DNA of 64,000 bases from an uncultured Bacteroidota bacterium (GTDB taxonomy: Bacteria > Bacteroidota > Bacteroidia > Bacteroidales > WCHB1-69), in assembly GCA_902786595.1 (NCBI GenBank), contig CADADB010000002.1, positions 62,419-126,418 on the forward strand, written 5' to 3'. The notes below the pieces were generated by a model that made no database searches, was not told where the DNA came from, and worked only from the letters and a program-made list of their open reading frames with translations. This document shows, piece by piece, positions 26,533 through 34,402 of the stretch. Position 1 is the stretch's first letter, and every line of letters starts with the position of its first letter. A program made the position numbers and the translations under genes.

Positions 26533-26556
26533 AGACGTTTCAGGAAACGTCTCTAC
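26529..26556. repeat. GTAGAGACG palindrome supplying stops to dnaJ and rsmE
   Basis: Arms GTAGAGACGTTTC and GAAACGTCTCTAC. The left arm's TAG ends dnaJ (plus) and the right arm's TAG on the other strand ends rsmE (26553-26555). A convergent, bidirectional terminator-like stem. Confidence 0.88.
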
Positions 26557-27248
26557 AGACCCGCCACCAGACAGCCGTACAGTCCTGCTGTTTCGGTGCG
26601 CAACCGGCGGTCACCGAGCTTCACCTCCGTGTAGCCGGATTCGCGCGCAAGGGCAATTTCCTCTTCGCTGAAGTCGCCTTCGGGACCGATTAACAATATC
26701 ATTTCGGAAAATTGTCGCGGCATGTCCACTAACTGTCGCTGGTTGTTTTCGTCGCACCATGCGATAAACTTATCTGCTTGTGTATTTGCGTTTTGGTGGA
26801 TAAAGTCCGTGAATTTCGTCATCTTGAGCGGCGGCAGCCACGTGGTTTGCGACTGTTTCAGTGCGGCAATGGCCAACCGTTGCAGACGTTCGAGGTTGAG
26901 GTGTGTGCGCTCGGAGTGGTCGCATTGCAGGAACGTGAGCGAGCAGATACCGATTTCGATGGCCTTCTCCAGCAGCCACTCCATGCGGTCTGCGTTCTTG
27001 GTGGGCGCAACGGCGAGATGCAAACCGTTGTGGGTGAGAAGGTTGTCGGTAAGTTGTTGTAAAATCTGCAACAGGCATTTTTTCGGGTGTGCTTCAGCGA
27101 CGACGGCTTCAGCCAAGTGTCCACAACCGTCCGTGACACGCACCGCATCGCCCTCGCGATGGCGCATCACTCGCACGCAATGTTCTGATTCTTCGTTGCT
27201 TAAGGTGATGAAGGGTTGGGATATATCGGGGGAGTAGAAGTAATGCAT
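26553..27248 (-). CDS. rsmE: 16S rRNA (uracil-1498-N3)-methyltransferase RsmE
   Basis: 231 residues. N-terminal PUA-like domain (MHYFYSPD, EESEHCVRVMRHREGDAVRV) and C-terminal SPOUT fold with the knot signature LLIGPEGDFSEEEIALARES and KLGDRRLRTETAG. It methylates U1498 of 16S rRNA in the assembled small subunit. The gene ends inside the palindrome shared with dnaJ; the ABC-F gene lies upstream on the same strand. Confidence 0.95.
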   Translation of the reverse strand: MHYFYSPDISQPFITLSNEESEHCVRVMRHREGDAVRVTDGCGHLAEAVVAEAHPKKCLLQILQQLTDNLLTHNGLHLAVAPTKNADRMEWLLEKAIEIGICSLTFLQCDHSERTHLNLERLQRLAIAALKQSQTTWLPPLKMTKFTDFIHQNANTQADKFIAWCDENNQRQLVDMPRQFSEMILLIGPEGDFSEEEIALARESGYTEVKLGDRRLRTETAGLYGCLVAGL

Positions 27249-27271
27249 AGGTGATTTCTTTATTGTGCAAC

Positions 27272-27293
27272 GGACGTATGCGATACGTCCCTA
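27272..27293. repeat. GTAGGGACGTATCGC palindrome giving the ABC-F stop
   Basis: On the minus strand GTAGGGACGTATCGCATACG continues to GTCC. Third palindrome variant; its TAG (27291-27293) is the stop codon of the ABC-F gene. Confidence 0.7.
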
Positions 27294-29174
27294 CGATTCT
27301 TTTTCGGACAGTTCCATCCACCGCTCGGTCTTTTCGTCCAGCAGCTGGTTGAGTTCATTGTAGCGTTTGCCCCATTCGGCGAAGTCTTCGGGCGTGCCTT
27401 TGCCCATCGCCATCTTCTCTTCGAGAATCTTCTTCTCGATTTCCATGTTGGCGATGTCGGTCTCCAAGGTTTCTAACTCGCGTTTTTCCTTGTAAGTCAA
27501 TTTGTTGGGTTGAGGTTCGCGTTGCGGTTTCACGGGTTCGGGACGGGCGGCCTTCTCGATGCGCTTCTGGATGCGCCGTTCCTTCTCACGTTGCTGCCGG
27601 TAGTCCTCGTAGTTGCCCCAACAGTCGCGGATGATGCCGTCGCCCTCGAACACGAAGAGGTGATCGACTAACTTGTTCATCAGCCAGCGGTCGTGGGAGA
27701 CGATGAGCAGACAGCCCTCGAAATTGCCGAGGAAGTCCTCCAGCAGGTTCAGCGTGTCGATGTCAAAGTCGTTGGTGGGCTCGTCGAGGATGAGGAAATT
27801 GGGGTTTTTGAGCAGCGTGATGAGTAGGTGGAGCTTCCGCTTCTCGCCGCCGCTGAGGTCGTCGTAGTAGGTGTACTGCAGACTGTACGGGAATCCGAAA
27901 TGGTTTAAGAAGTTGCTGGCACTCATATAGTTGCCATTATCCATGCGAATGACTTCGGCGTGCTCCTTCACCAACTCCAGCACGATTTTGTTACCGGCGT
28001 ATTCCATCCCGTTTTGCGAGAAGTAGCCGAACTTAATGGTCTGTCCGGGGGTGATTTTGCCGCCGTCGGGAATCACCTCGCCCATGATCATCTTCAGGAA
28101 GGTGCTCTTGCCTGAGCCGTTCTTACCCACGATGCCGCATTTTTCCCCTTTCTTGAAGATGTAGGAGAAATCCTTGACGATGGTCTGGTCGGGATAAGCG
28201 AAATCCAGATGGCTGATTTCCAATATTTTATGCCCAATTCGTTCGGCTTGCACCTTAAAAGCTTTGGGGGCGGCCTCGCTGCGCACGCTCACTTGCTCCT
28301 GCAGTTTCTCGAAGTTGTTGATGCGGGCGCGGGCTTTGGAGGTGCGGGCTTGCGGGGAGGTGTGCACCCACGCGAGCTCCTTGCGATAAAGTTGCCGCAA
28401 TTTCTCCTGTTCGGCGGCGGCGTTGGCCAACCGTTCGGCCTTTTTCTCCAGAAAATAGTCGTATTTGCCCCGATAATGGTACAGATTGCCGTTGGAAAGC
28501 TCGAAGATGTCGTTGCAGACGCGGTCGAGGAAGGAGCGGTCGTGGGTGACCATCAGCAGGGTGATATTGGCGGTGGAGAGGTAGTTCTCCAACCATTCGG
28601 TCATCTCGATGTCGAGATGGTTGGTGGGCTCGTCGAGGATGAGCAGGTCTGTGTCGGCGATGAGCGTTTTGGCGAGCGCGGCCTTCTTCCGCTGCCCACC
28701 GGAGAGTTCGCCCACGTTCTTCAGCACATCGTTAATGCCGAACTTTGACAGAATCTCCTTCACCTTCGATTCGTAGTCCCAAGCTTGCAGCCGGTCGAGG
28801 TCGGAAATGGCCTTCTCCATGCGCTCCTGCGGCACGTTTTGCCCGTTCTCCATCAGCGTCACGCAGGTTTCGTACTCTTTAATGGCTTCGAACACAGGAG
28901 TTTGCGTGTCGAAAAGGGTGTCTAACACCGAGCTGTCGTCGTTGAAATCGTCGCGTTGCGGCAAATACGACACCACAATGTCATTGCGGATGATGACTTG
29001 TCCCTCGTCGGGGGTGTCGAATCCAGCAATGATATTGAGGAGCGTGCTTTTCCCTGTGCCGTTGCGGGCGATGAGGGCGCTCTTCTGTCCTTTCTCCAGA
29101 CCAAACGTGATCTGGTGGAAGAGTTCCTTCTCGCCCACGGACTTGGAGACTTTATCGACGGTGAGGTAGTTCAT
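27291..29174 (-). CDS. ABC-F family ATPase (Uup/EttA-like)
   Basis: 627 residues with two ATPase domains. Walker A: ARNGTGKSTLLN and GKNGSGKSTFLK. ABC signatures: LSGGQRKKAALAKT and LSGGEKRKLHLLIT. Walker B: LLILDEPTNHLD and FLILDEPTNDFD. A linker (PtIM) and a charged C-terminal coiled coil (about 540-627) follow. There are no membrane segments, so it acts at the ribosome or on other RNA, not in transport. A -7 box is 79 bases upstream and a seven-copy heptamer array lies between box and start. Confidence 0.92.
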   Translation of the reverse strand: MNYLTVDKVSKSVGEKELFHQITFGLEKGQKSALIARNGTGKSTLLNIIAGFDTPDEGQVIIRNDIVVSYLPQRDDFNDDSSVLDTLFDTQTPVFEAIKEYETCVTLMENGQNVPQERMEKAISDLDRLQAWDYESKVKEILSKFGINDVLKNVGELSGGQRKKAALAKTLIADTDLLILDEPTNHLDIEMTEWLENYLSTANITLLMVTHDRSFLDRVCNDIFELSNGNLYHYRGKYDYFLEKKAERLANAAAEQEKLRQLYRKELAWVHTSPQARTSKARARINNFEKLQEQVSVRSEAAPKAFKVQAERIGHKILEISHLDFAYPDQTIVKDFSYIFKKGEKCGIVGKNGSGKSTFLKMIMGEVIPDGGKITPGQTIKFGYFSQNGMEYAGNKIVLELVKEHAEVIRMDNGNYMSASNFLNHFGFPYSLQYTYYDDLSGGEKRKLHLLITLLKNPNFLILDEPTNDFDIDTLNLLEDFLGNFEGCLLIVSHDRWLMNKLVDHLFVFEGDGIIRDCWGNYEDYRQQREKERRIQKRIEKAARPEPVKPQREPQPNKLTYKEKRELETLETDIANMEIEKKILEEKMAMGKGTPEDFAEWGKRYNELNQLLDEKTERWMELSEKES

Positions 29175-29196
29175 TGACTTTGGACTTTAGACTTTA

Positions 29197-29246
29197 GACG
29201 TATGACGTATGACGTATGACGTATGACGTATGACGTATGACGTATG
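29197..29246. repeat. (GACGTAT)7 array between divergent genes
   Basis: Seven tandem copies of GACGTAT between the ABC-F start and its promoter, so it would be in that gene's 5' leader. Confidence 0.9.
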
Positions 29247-29252
29247 AGGCGG

Positions 29253-29260
29253 CAAAAATA
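29253..29260 (-). promoter_or_regulatory. -7 box of the ABC-F gene
   Basis: CAAAAATA on the plus strand (TATTTTTG on the minus strand). Confidence 0.5.
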
Positions 29261-29288
29261 CGATTTTTTAGGGTTGGCAGAAATAGTG

Positions 29289-29296
29289 TATCTTTG
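29289..29296 (+). promoter_or_regulatory. -7 box of the 29319 gene
   Basis: TATCTTTG, 23 bases before the start codon. Confidence 0.5.
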
Positions 29297-29318
29297 CAGC
29301 GTTATATTGCTTACGAAT

Positions 29319-29759
29319 ATGAAGAAGAAACTTTTGAAAATCTATTGGTGGTATAGCTATTTTTGCACAAATGGGCCTGACACTTATTGGGATGCCTTTT
29401 TTGGGATGGGATTTACATTATTCTCCATAGTCATCCTATTTTGCTATCCATGTGTTTATATTTTGGAACCCAGCAGGGAAGTTTTTTATAATCTGTATAT
29501 TGCAAAGGTTCTTTTCATTGCATTTATATTGTTGGTGGGGATATTCCCGATACTGTCAAGTATAGTTATGAGGATTCATATACCGTATGATAAATTTATT
29601 AGAACAAAAGAATTTAGGATGGTTGAAAAACAAATGCTGAACATTTGGAATAAAAGATCCTTTTTTTGGTTTCTGCTAATAAGATTAATGACATATATAT
29701 TGCCAGGGTTGCTGTTTATTTTCTTGATAGCATTCTTTGAGTTGGTGGTGAACGTATAG
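29319..29759 (+). CDS. Small membrane protein, unknown
   Basis: 146 residues from MKKKLLKIYWWYSYF. Three to four hydrophobic segments (about 25-45, 60-83 and 118-143), rich in Phe, Ile and Tyr. No motif recognised. It has its own promoter, and its AT-rich codons differ from the GC-richer ABC-F gene upstream. It could be an orphan or an acquired gene. Confidence 0.65.
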   Translation: MKKKLLKIYWWYSYFCTNGPDTYWDAFFGMGFTLFSIVILFCYPCVYILEPSREVFYNLYIAKVLFIAFILLVGIFPILSSIVMRIHIPYDKFIRTKEFRMVEKQMLNIWNKRSFFWFLLIRLMTYILPGLLFIFLIAFFELVVNV

Positions 29760-29814
29760 TTGTGTAATACTACTGATTCGATAATATTTTCAAGAAAGTG
29801 GAGCATGAACTTTT

Positions 29815-30046
29815 CGTGCCAGAGGCACGATATCTTAATAACCCCACATAAGCATAACGAAGTGGAGCGCAATGTGGGGTGAGGGCGGATACGGCATCCT
29901 GATAGCGTGTTGAAAACACGCTACTATTAGTAAGTCGAGTAGTAGCGTGCCTCTGGCACGCAGATTTCCGCCGCGCATCTCCACCCCACACTGCGCAACT
30001 ACGTTGCTTAGTATGGGGTTATTAAGATTGCGTGTTTTCAACACGC
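29815..30046. repeat. Composite inverted-repeat element with four hairpins
   Basis: An outer 15-bp inverted repeat (ATCTTAATAACCCCA at 29832-29846, complement at 30014-30028) encloses TGTGGGGT/ACCCCACA arms. Two hairpin types alternate: CGTGCC/GGCACG at 29815-29829 and 29945-29961, and CGTGTT/AACACG at 29904-29922 and 30030-30046. It accounts for most of the 396-base gene-free gap. No protein is encoded. Confidence 0.82.
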
Positions 30047-30112
30047 ACCGCAATGCCGGCGTGACCTGGAAATTCTTCCAACAAAAAACGTGTGGCTTTG
30101 AGTAATCCCCCA

Positions 30113-30158
30113 ACGTCACACGTCTTCTTACGTCTTACGTTGCACGTCATACGTCTTA
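30113..30158. repeat. ACGTCTTACGT word repeat containing the ridA stop
   Basis: CACACGTCTTCTTACGTCTT and further ACGTC words. On the minus strand the stop TAA (30156-30158) opens the repeat TAAGACGTATGACGTGC. Confidence 0.75.
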
Positions 30159-30530
30159 TTTCGCGGCGATGACTTCGATTTCGACCATCACGCCTTTGGG
30201 GAGGTCGCGCACGGCGAAGGCGGCGCGGGCGGGCGGGTTGGAGGGGAAGCGGGTCGCATAGACCTCGTTCATCGCGCCGAAGTTGGCGATGTCGCTGAGC
30301 AGACAGGTGGTCTTCACCACGTTGTCGAAGGTGTAGCCGGCCTCGTCGAGGATGGCGGCGATGTTCTTCATCACCTGCTCGGTCTGGGCGGTAATGCCCT
30401 CAGGCACAGTGCCGTCGGCAGGATTCACGGGAATCTGGCCGGAGATGAACAACATTCCGTTGGCTTCAATAGCTTGGCTGTACGGCCCGATGGCGGCCGG
30501 TGCATTGTTGGTATGGATTATTTTCTTCAT
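30156..30530 (-). CDS. ridA: RidA family reactive intermediate/imine deaminase
   Basis: 124 residues from MKKIIHTNNAPAAIGPYSQA. The family markers are clear: GPYSQAI, the active-site Arg in ARAAFAVRDLPKG, and the C-terminal MVEIEVIA. It hydrolyses 2-aminoacrylate and related enamines made by PLP enzymes. Eleven further codons upstream are unlikely, as they cover the promoter area. Single-gene unit. Confidence 0.95.
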   Translation of the reverse strand: MKKIIHTNNAPAAIGPYSQAIEANGMLFISGQIPVNPADGTVPEGITAQTEQVMKNIAAILDEAGYTFDNVVKTTCLLSDIANFGAMNEVYATRFPSNPPARAAFAVRDLPKGVMVEIEVIAAK

Positions 30531-30551
30531 AATGGTAAAAATTTGAAAGCG

Positions 30552-30559
30552 CAAAGATA
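30552..30559 (-). promoter_or_regulatory. -7 box of ridA
   Basis: CAAAGATA on the plus strand (TATCTTTG on the minus strand), 22 bases before the start. Confidence 0.55.
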
Positions 30560-30684
30560 GCATTTTTATCCGTTATTTTTTTGTGATTGAAAAAGGATGT
30601 TTTTAACCGAAAAATTGTATATTGCGCAACTTTTTTTAATTAGTGAAAAAAGGTTTTGAAATAAAGATAACTAATTGTCAAGAT

Positions 30685-31824
30685 ATGAGTTATAAAGGAA
30701 TTGGGAAAAAGCTGGCAATGATTTTTTGTACGTTAACGTTGTTGTTTTCGTGCCAAAATCTTATTGCTTCCGAAAATGACTCCGAAGTGTTTGATGCCGG
30801 TCCGTTCATCATAGAGCATGTCATCGACAGCTATGGCTGGCACATCTGCGGCAGCGGTGAAAAGAGCGTTACCATCCCCTTGCCCGTCATCTTGTTTGAC
30901 GAGGGCCGCCCCGTGGTCTTCCTGTCCAACAAATTCCACCACGGCGAGGCCGCCTATAACGGTTACGCCATGGGATGGGAGGAAAACACCAAAGGCCGAA
31001 TCGTGAAACTCGAAGGCAACTATTCCGATTACACCGGTCACCTTGAAGAGGGTGAAGCATACGCGAACCACGTCTGCAAATGGGACATCTCCATCACCAA
31101 GAACGTCTGTGCCCTGCTCATTTCTATCATCTTGATAACCTGCATTTTCCTGTCCATAGCGAAACGTTACCGCGAGCATCCCGATGAGGTGCCGAGTGGT
31201 TTGCAGGCCCTCGTGGAACCGCTCATCGTGTTCATCCAGGACGAGGTGATTACCCCGTCATTGGGCAAAAACTCCAATAAATACGCGCCCTATCTGCTCA
31301 CGCTGTTCTTCTTCATTTTCCTGAACAACATGCTGGGCATTGTCCCGATCTTCCCGGGCGGCGCGAACCTCACCGGAAACATCGCCGTTACCGGTATTTT
31401 GGCCCTCATCACCTTTTTCGTGACCACCTTCTCCTCCGGCAAGGAGTACTGGAAAGACATCTTCAACACGCCCGGAGTGCCGTGGTGGCTGAAGGTTCCG
31501 CTGCCACTCATGCCGTTGGTGGAGACCATCGGTATTTTCACGAAGCCGTTCGTGTTGATGGTGCGACTTTTCGCCAACATCACCGCCGGCCACATCATCA
31601 CGCTGGCATTCGTCTCGTTAATCTTCATCTTCGGTCAGATGAACCCGGTCATTGGCTGGGCAGTCTCTCCGGTTTCTATTTTCTTCTACATCTTCATGGG
31701 TCTGATGGAGCTCTTGGTCGCGTTCATCCAGGCGTTCGTGTTCACGTTGTTAAGCGCGATGTACATCGGCATGGCCATCGGTGAGGAGGAACACGAAGAG
31801 AAAACAGCAGTAGTGGAGGCGTAA
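30685..31824 (+). CDS. atpB: F0F1 ATP synthase subunit a
   Basis: 379 residues from MSYKGIGKKLAMIFCTLTLL; a GTG at 30643 would add 14. The first 30 residues form a signal-like helix, then a roughly 110-residue extra domain precedes the five-helix core, a layout common in Bacteroidota. The stator arginine lies in MVRLFANITAGHI. With the c-ring it forms the proton path. First gene of a truncated operon atpB-atpE-atpF that lacks the F1 genes. No good -7 word is seen upstream. Confidence 0.92.
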   Translation: MSYKGIGKKLAMIFCTLTLLFSCQNLIASENDSEVFDAGPFIIEHVIDSYGWHICGSGEKSVTIPLPVILFDEGRPVVFLSNKFHHGEAAYNGYAMGWEENTKGRIVKLEGNYSDYTGHLEEGEAYANHVCKWDISITKNVCALLISIILITCIFLSIAKRYREHPDEVPSGLQALVEPLIVFIQDEVITPSLGKNSNKYAPYLLTLFFFIFLNNMLGIVPIFPGGANLTGNIAVTGILALITFFVTTFSSGKEYWKDIFNTPGVPWWLKVPLPLMPLVETIGIFTKPFVLMVRLFANITAGHIITLAFVSLIFIFGQMNPVIGWAVSPVSIFFYIFMGLMELLVAFIQAFVFTLLSAMYIGMAIGEEEHEEKTAVVEA

Positions 31825-31832
31825 ACAGTTGA

Positions 31833-31864
31833 CCCTTAACCCTTAACCCTTAAACCTTAAACCT
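31833..31864. repeat. CCCTTAA word repeat after atpB
   Basis: CCTTAACCCTTAACCCTTAA words between atpB and atpE. Confidence 0.6.
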
Positions 31865-31888
31865 ACAGATAGTAACCCTTTTTAATAA

Positions 31889-32182
<294 letters not shown>

Positions 32183-32187
32183 TGAAC

Positions 32188-32230
32188 GGAAAAGTTCCTT
32201 CGCGGTTGGCGGAGGAACTTTCCTTTTTAG
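32188..32230 (+). terminator. Hairpin with T-run between atpE and atpF
   Basis: GGAAAAGTTCCTTCGC pairs with GCGGAGGAACTTTCC (one mismatch), then TTTTT. It lies inside the operon, so it may end some transcripts after atpE and raise subunit c relative to subunit b. Confidence 0.7.
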
Positions 32231-32255
32231 TTGTAAATCAAAAAATTAAACATAT

Positions 32256-32750
32256 ATGGAATTGATAAAACCCTCATTCGGACTCATCTTTTGGATGCTC
32301 ATCGGATTTGGCATTCTCTTCTTCATCTTGGCGAAATTCGCATGGCCGATCATCACCAACGGCATTGCTTCTCGCAACAAAAAGATTGCCGACCAGTTGG
32401 AAGAGGCCGCCAAAATTCACGAAGAGATGCAGTCTTTGAACAAGAAACATGAGGAAATGATGGCCCAAGCCAAAGCTGAGCGCGATGCACTTCTTGCCGA
32501 AGCCCGCAAAGTGAGCGATGAGATGTACGAGAAGGCCAAACTCAAAGCTTCCGCTGAAAGCCAGGCGATGATTGAAGACGCCAAAAAAGCTATCTACTTT
32601 GAGAAAATGAAGGCCATCACCGATGCCAAGAACGCCATCGCCAATTTCTCCATCGACATCGCCCAAAAGGTGATTACTGAAGAGCTGAAAGACCGCGAAA
32701 AACAGGAAGAACTTGTGGAAAAATGGCTTGAAGATTGCCATTTCAACTAA
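32256..32750 (+). CDS. atpF: F0F1 ATP synthase subunit b
   Basis: 164 residues. One N-terminal membrane helix (LIFWMLIGFGILFFILAKFA) is followed by a long charged coiled coil (DQLEEAAKIHEEMQSLNKKH ...) that forms the outer stalk and contacts delta. Subunit delta (atpH) would normally come next; here the operon stops and a protease gene follows. The delta, alpha and gamma genes are at 49.6-52.7 kb on the other strand. Confidence 0.94.
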   Translation: MELIKPSFGLIFWMLIGFGILFFILAKFAWPIITNGIASRNKKIADQLEEAAKIHEEMQSLNKKHEEMMAQAKAERDALLAEARKVSDEMYEKAKLKASAESQAMIEDAKKAIYFEKMKAITDAKNAIANFSIDIAQKVITEELKDREKQEELVEKWLEDCHFN

Positions 32751-32763
32751 TTTTGTATTTTTG
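32735..32763 (+). promoter_or_regulatory. Promoter of the C1 peptidase gene
   Basis: TTG (32735-32737), 18 bases, TATTTTTG (32756-32763), overlapping the atpF stop. Confidence 0.65.
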
Positions 32764-32799
32764 CACTTTAATTTTATCACTTAAATAAGCATTATTCAA

Positions 32800-34023
32800 A
32801 TGAAAAAACTATCCGTATTATTGGTAACAGCCGCATTGCTTGCCTGCAATGTCTCTTTCGCCCAAGACAAAGAGAAAACGGAAGAGGAAGGCTACATCTT
32901 CAAAATCACGAAAGAGTTGCCCGTCACTTCTGTCAAGGACCAAAACCGTGCCGGCACATGCTGGTGCTACTCCGGTTTGGCATTCCTCGAATCTGAACTT
33001 CTCCGTATGGGAAAAGGCGAGTATGACCTTTCGGAAATGTACATTGTGGCAAACACTTACAATGACAGAGCCAAAGCAGCCGTCCGTATGCACGGCGACG
33101 TTTCCTTCTCACAAGGCGGTTCTTTCTACGATGTGATTTACGGTATGAAGGCGTTCGGTCTGGTTCCTGAAGCCGAGATGCGTCCGGGTGCCGCTTATGG
33201 TGACACGCTTTCTGATCACGGCGAACTTTCCGACATCACCGATGCCATCGTGGATGCCATCGCCAAGAAAGAGCACAAAAAACTGCAATGTGACGCCAAC
33301 GGCAATCCCCTTTGGTTGAAGGCCGTTTCTGCTGTCCATGAGATTTACCTCGGCCAATGCCCGAAGGAATTCTCCTACAAGGGCGTGACCTACACCCCGC
33401 AATCCTTCTACAACTCACTGGGTCTCAATCCTGATGATTATGTCTCCATCACTTCCTACACGCATCATCCTTTCTATGAGAAATTCGTGCTGGAAATCCA
33501 AGACAACTGGCGTTGGGGTCAATCCTACAATGTGCCGTTGGATGAAATGATGCAGATTTTCGACTATGCCATCGACAATGGTTACACCATCGCTTGGGGT
33601 TCCGACGTTTCCGAACCCGGTTTCCGCAACAACATCAAGAACGGTTTTTGTGTGCTTCCCGACCTCGAGGCCAAAGCTCAGGTTGGCAGCGACATGGCTC
33701 ACTGGACTGGTTTGACGACCACCGAGCGTAATAAAGAGTCCCAGACCAAACCCACGCCGCAACGCTGGGTCACGCAAGAAGAGCGCCAAGCCGCTTACGA
33801 CAACTGGGAGACCACCGACGACCACGGCATGTTGATCTACGGCAAGGCCACCGACCAAATGGGTAACGAATACTACATGGTGAAGAATTCTTGGGGCAAA
33901 TACGGAAAATATGACGGTATGTTCTATGTCTCTAAAGCATTCGCCCGCTACAAAACCATGAACATCCTCGTCCACAAGGACGGTATCCCGAAAGATATCA
34001 AGAAGAAATTGGGCATTAAATAG
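32800..34023 (+). CDS. Secreted C1-family (PepC/bleomycin hydrolase-like) aminopeptidase
   Basis: 407 residues. A signal peptide (MKKLSVLLVTAALLACNVSF, cut near AQDK) sends it out of the cytosol. The papain-like triad is visible: Gln48 and Cys54 in DQNRAGTCWCYSG, His342 in DDHGMLIYG, and Asn363 in VKNSWG. The pattern and length match bleomycin hydrolase/PepC cysteine aminopeptidases, though cytosolic PepC is usually somewhat longer. Its own promoter overlaps atpF. The stop TAG opens a TAGCT-word repeat. Confidence 0.93.
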   Translation: MKKLSVLLVTAALLACNVSFAQDKEKTEEEGYIFKITKELPVTSVKDQNRAGTCWCYSGLAFLESELLRMGKGEYDLSEMYIVANTYNDRAKAAVRMHGDVSFSQGGSFYDVIYGMKAFGLVPEAEMRPGAAYGDTLSDHGELSDITDAIVDAIAKKEHKKLQCDANGNPLWLKAVSAVHEIYLGQCPKEFSYKGVTYTPQSFYNSLGLNPDDYVSITSYTHHPFYEKFVLEIQDNWRWGQSYNVPLDEMMQIFDYAIDNGYTIAWGSDVSEPGFRNNIKNGFCVLPDLEAKAQVGSDMAHWTGLTTTERNKESQTKPTPQRWVTQEERQAAYDNWETTDDHGMLIYGKATDQMGNEYYMVKNSWGKYGKYDGMFYVSKAFARYKTMNILVHKDGIPKDIKKKLGIK

Positions 34024-34054
34024 CTTATTGGCTTTTGGCTATTAGCTGTTAGCC
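34021..34054. repeat. TAGCT-word repeat containing the peptidase stop
   Basis: TAGCTTATTGGCTTTTGGC, then ATTAGCTGTTAGCC. It begins at the stop codon. Confidence 0.75.
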
Positions 34055-34069
34055 TATTTATCCCTTTAT

Positions 34070-34097
34070 GTAGAGACGCAATGCATTGCGTCTCTAC
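34070..34097. repeat. GTAGAGACG palindrome, GCAATGC type
   Basis: GTAGAGACGCAATG and its complement form a perfect 28-base palindrome. Intergenic, before the first riboswitch. Confidence 0.85.
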
Positions 34098-34130
34098 GTA
34101 TTTTAAATATGTATCTTTTCTAAAAAAATG

Positions 34131-34138
34131 TATTTTTG
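34131..34138 (+). promoter_or_regulatory. -7 box of riboswitch unit 1
   Basis: TATTTTTG immediately before the cobalamin riboswitch. Confidence 0.55.
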
Positions 34139-34140
34139 CC

Positions 34141-34345
34141 ACAGCAAAGTGGTGAAGGATTTTATAGGCTAAAATCCTGAGAGGGAAGCAGGTGAAAGTC
34201 CTGCACAGTGCCCGCTGCTGTAAGTTCTGGAAACGGATCCGCAAAATGTCACTGTCGAAAGACGGGAAGGCGCGGTTCCAGGAACAAGTCAGAAAACCTG
34301 CCACGTTGTGTTGTTATCGCTTCGGGAGGTAGGCGGATGCAAAAG
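34141..34345 (+). ncRNA. Cobalamin (AdoCbl) riboswitch 1
   Basis: The B12 box GTCAGAAAACCTGCC is at 34288-34302. GGTGAAAGTCCTGCACAGTG, then CCCGCTGCTGTAA (34191-34223), matches the core junction, and AATCCTGAGAGGGAAGCAGG (P3/P4 region) precedes it. It should repress the BtuG-like gene when cobalamin is plentiful. A terminal hairpin GCATTT...AAATGC (34385-34406) lies across the start codon and could be the translational switch. Confidence 0.92.
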
Positions 34346-34402
34346 AGACCCTTACCGCGCTCTTCATTCCAAACTTTGACCGAAGCATTTGTCAAACCCT
34401 AA

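Noticed and set aside
29197-29246. Heptamer array as an origin-type iteron set
   Set aside because: No DnaA boxes, replication gene or AT-rich unwinding region is adjacent.
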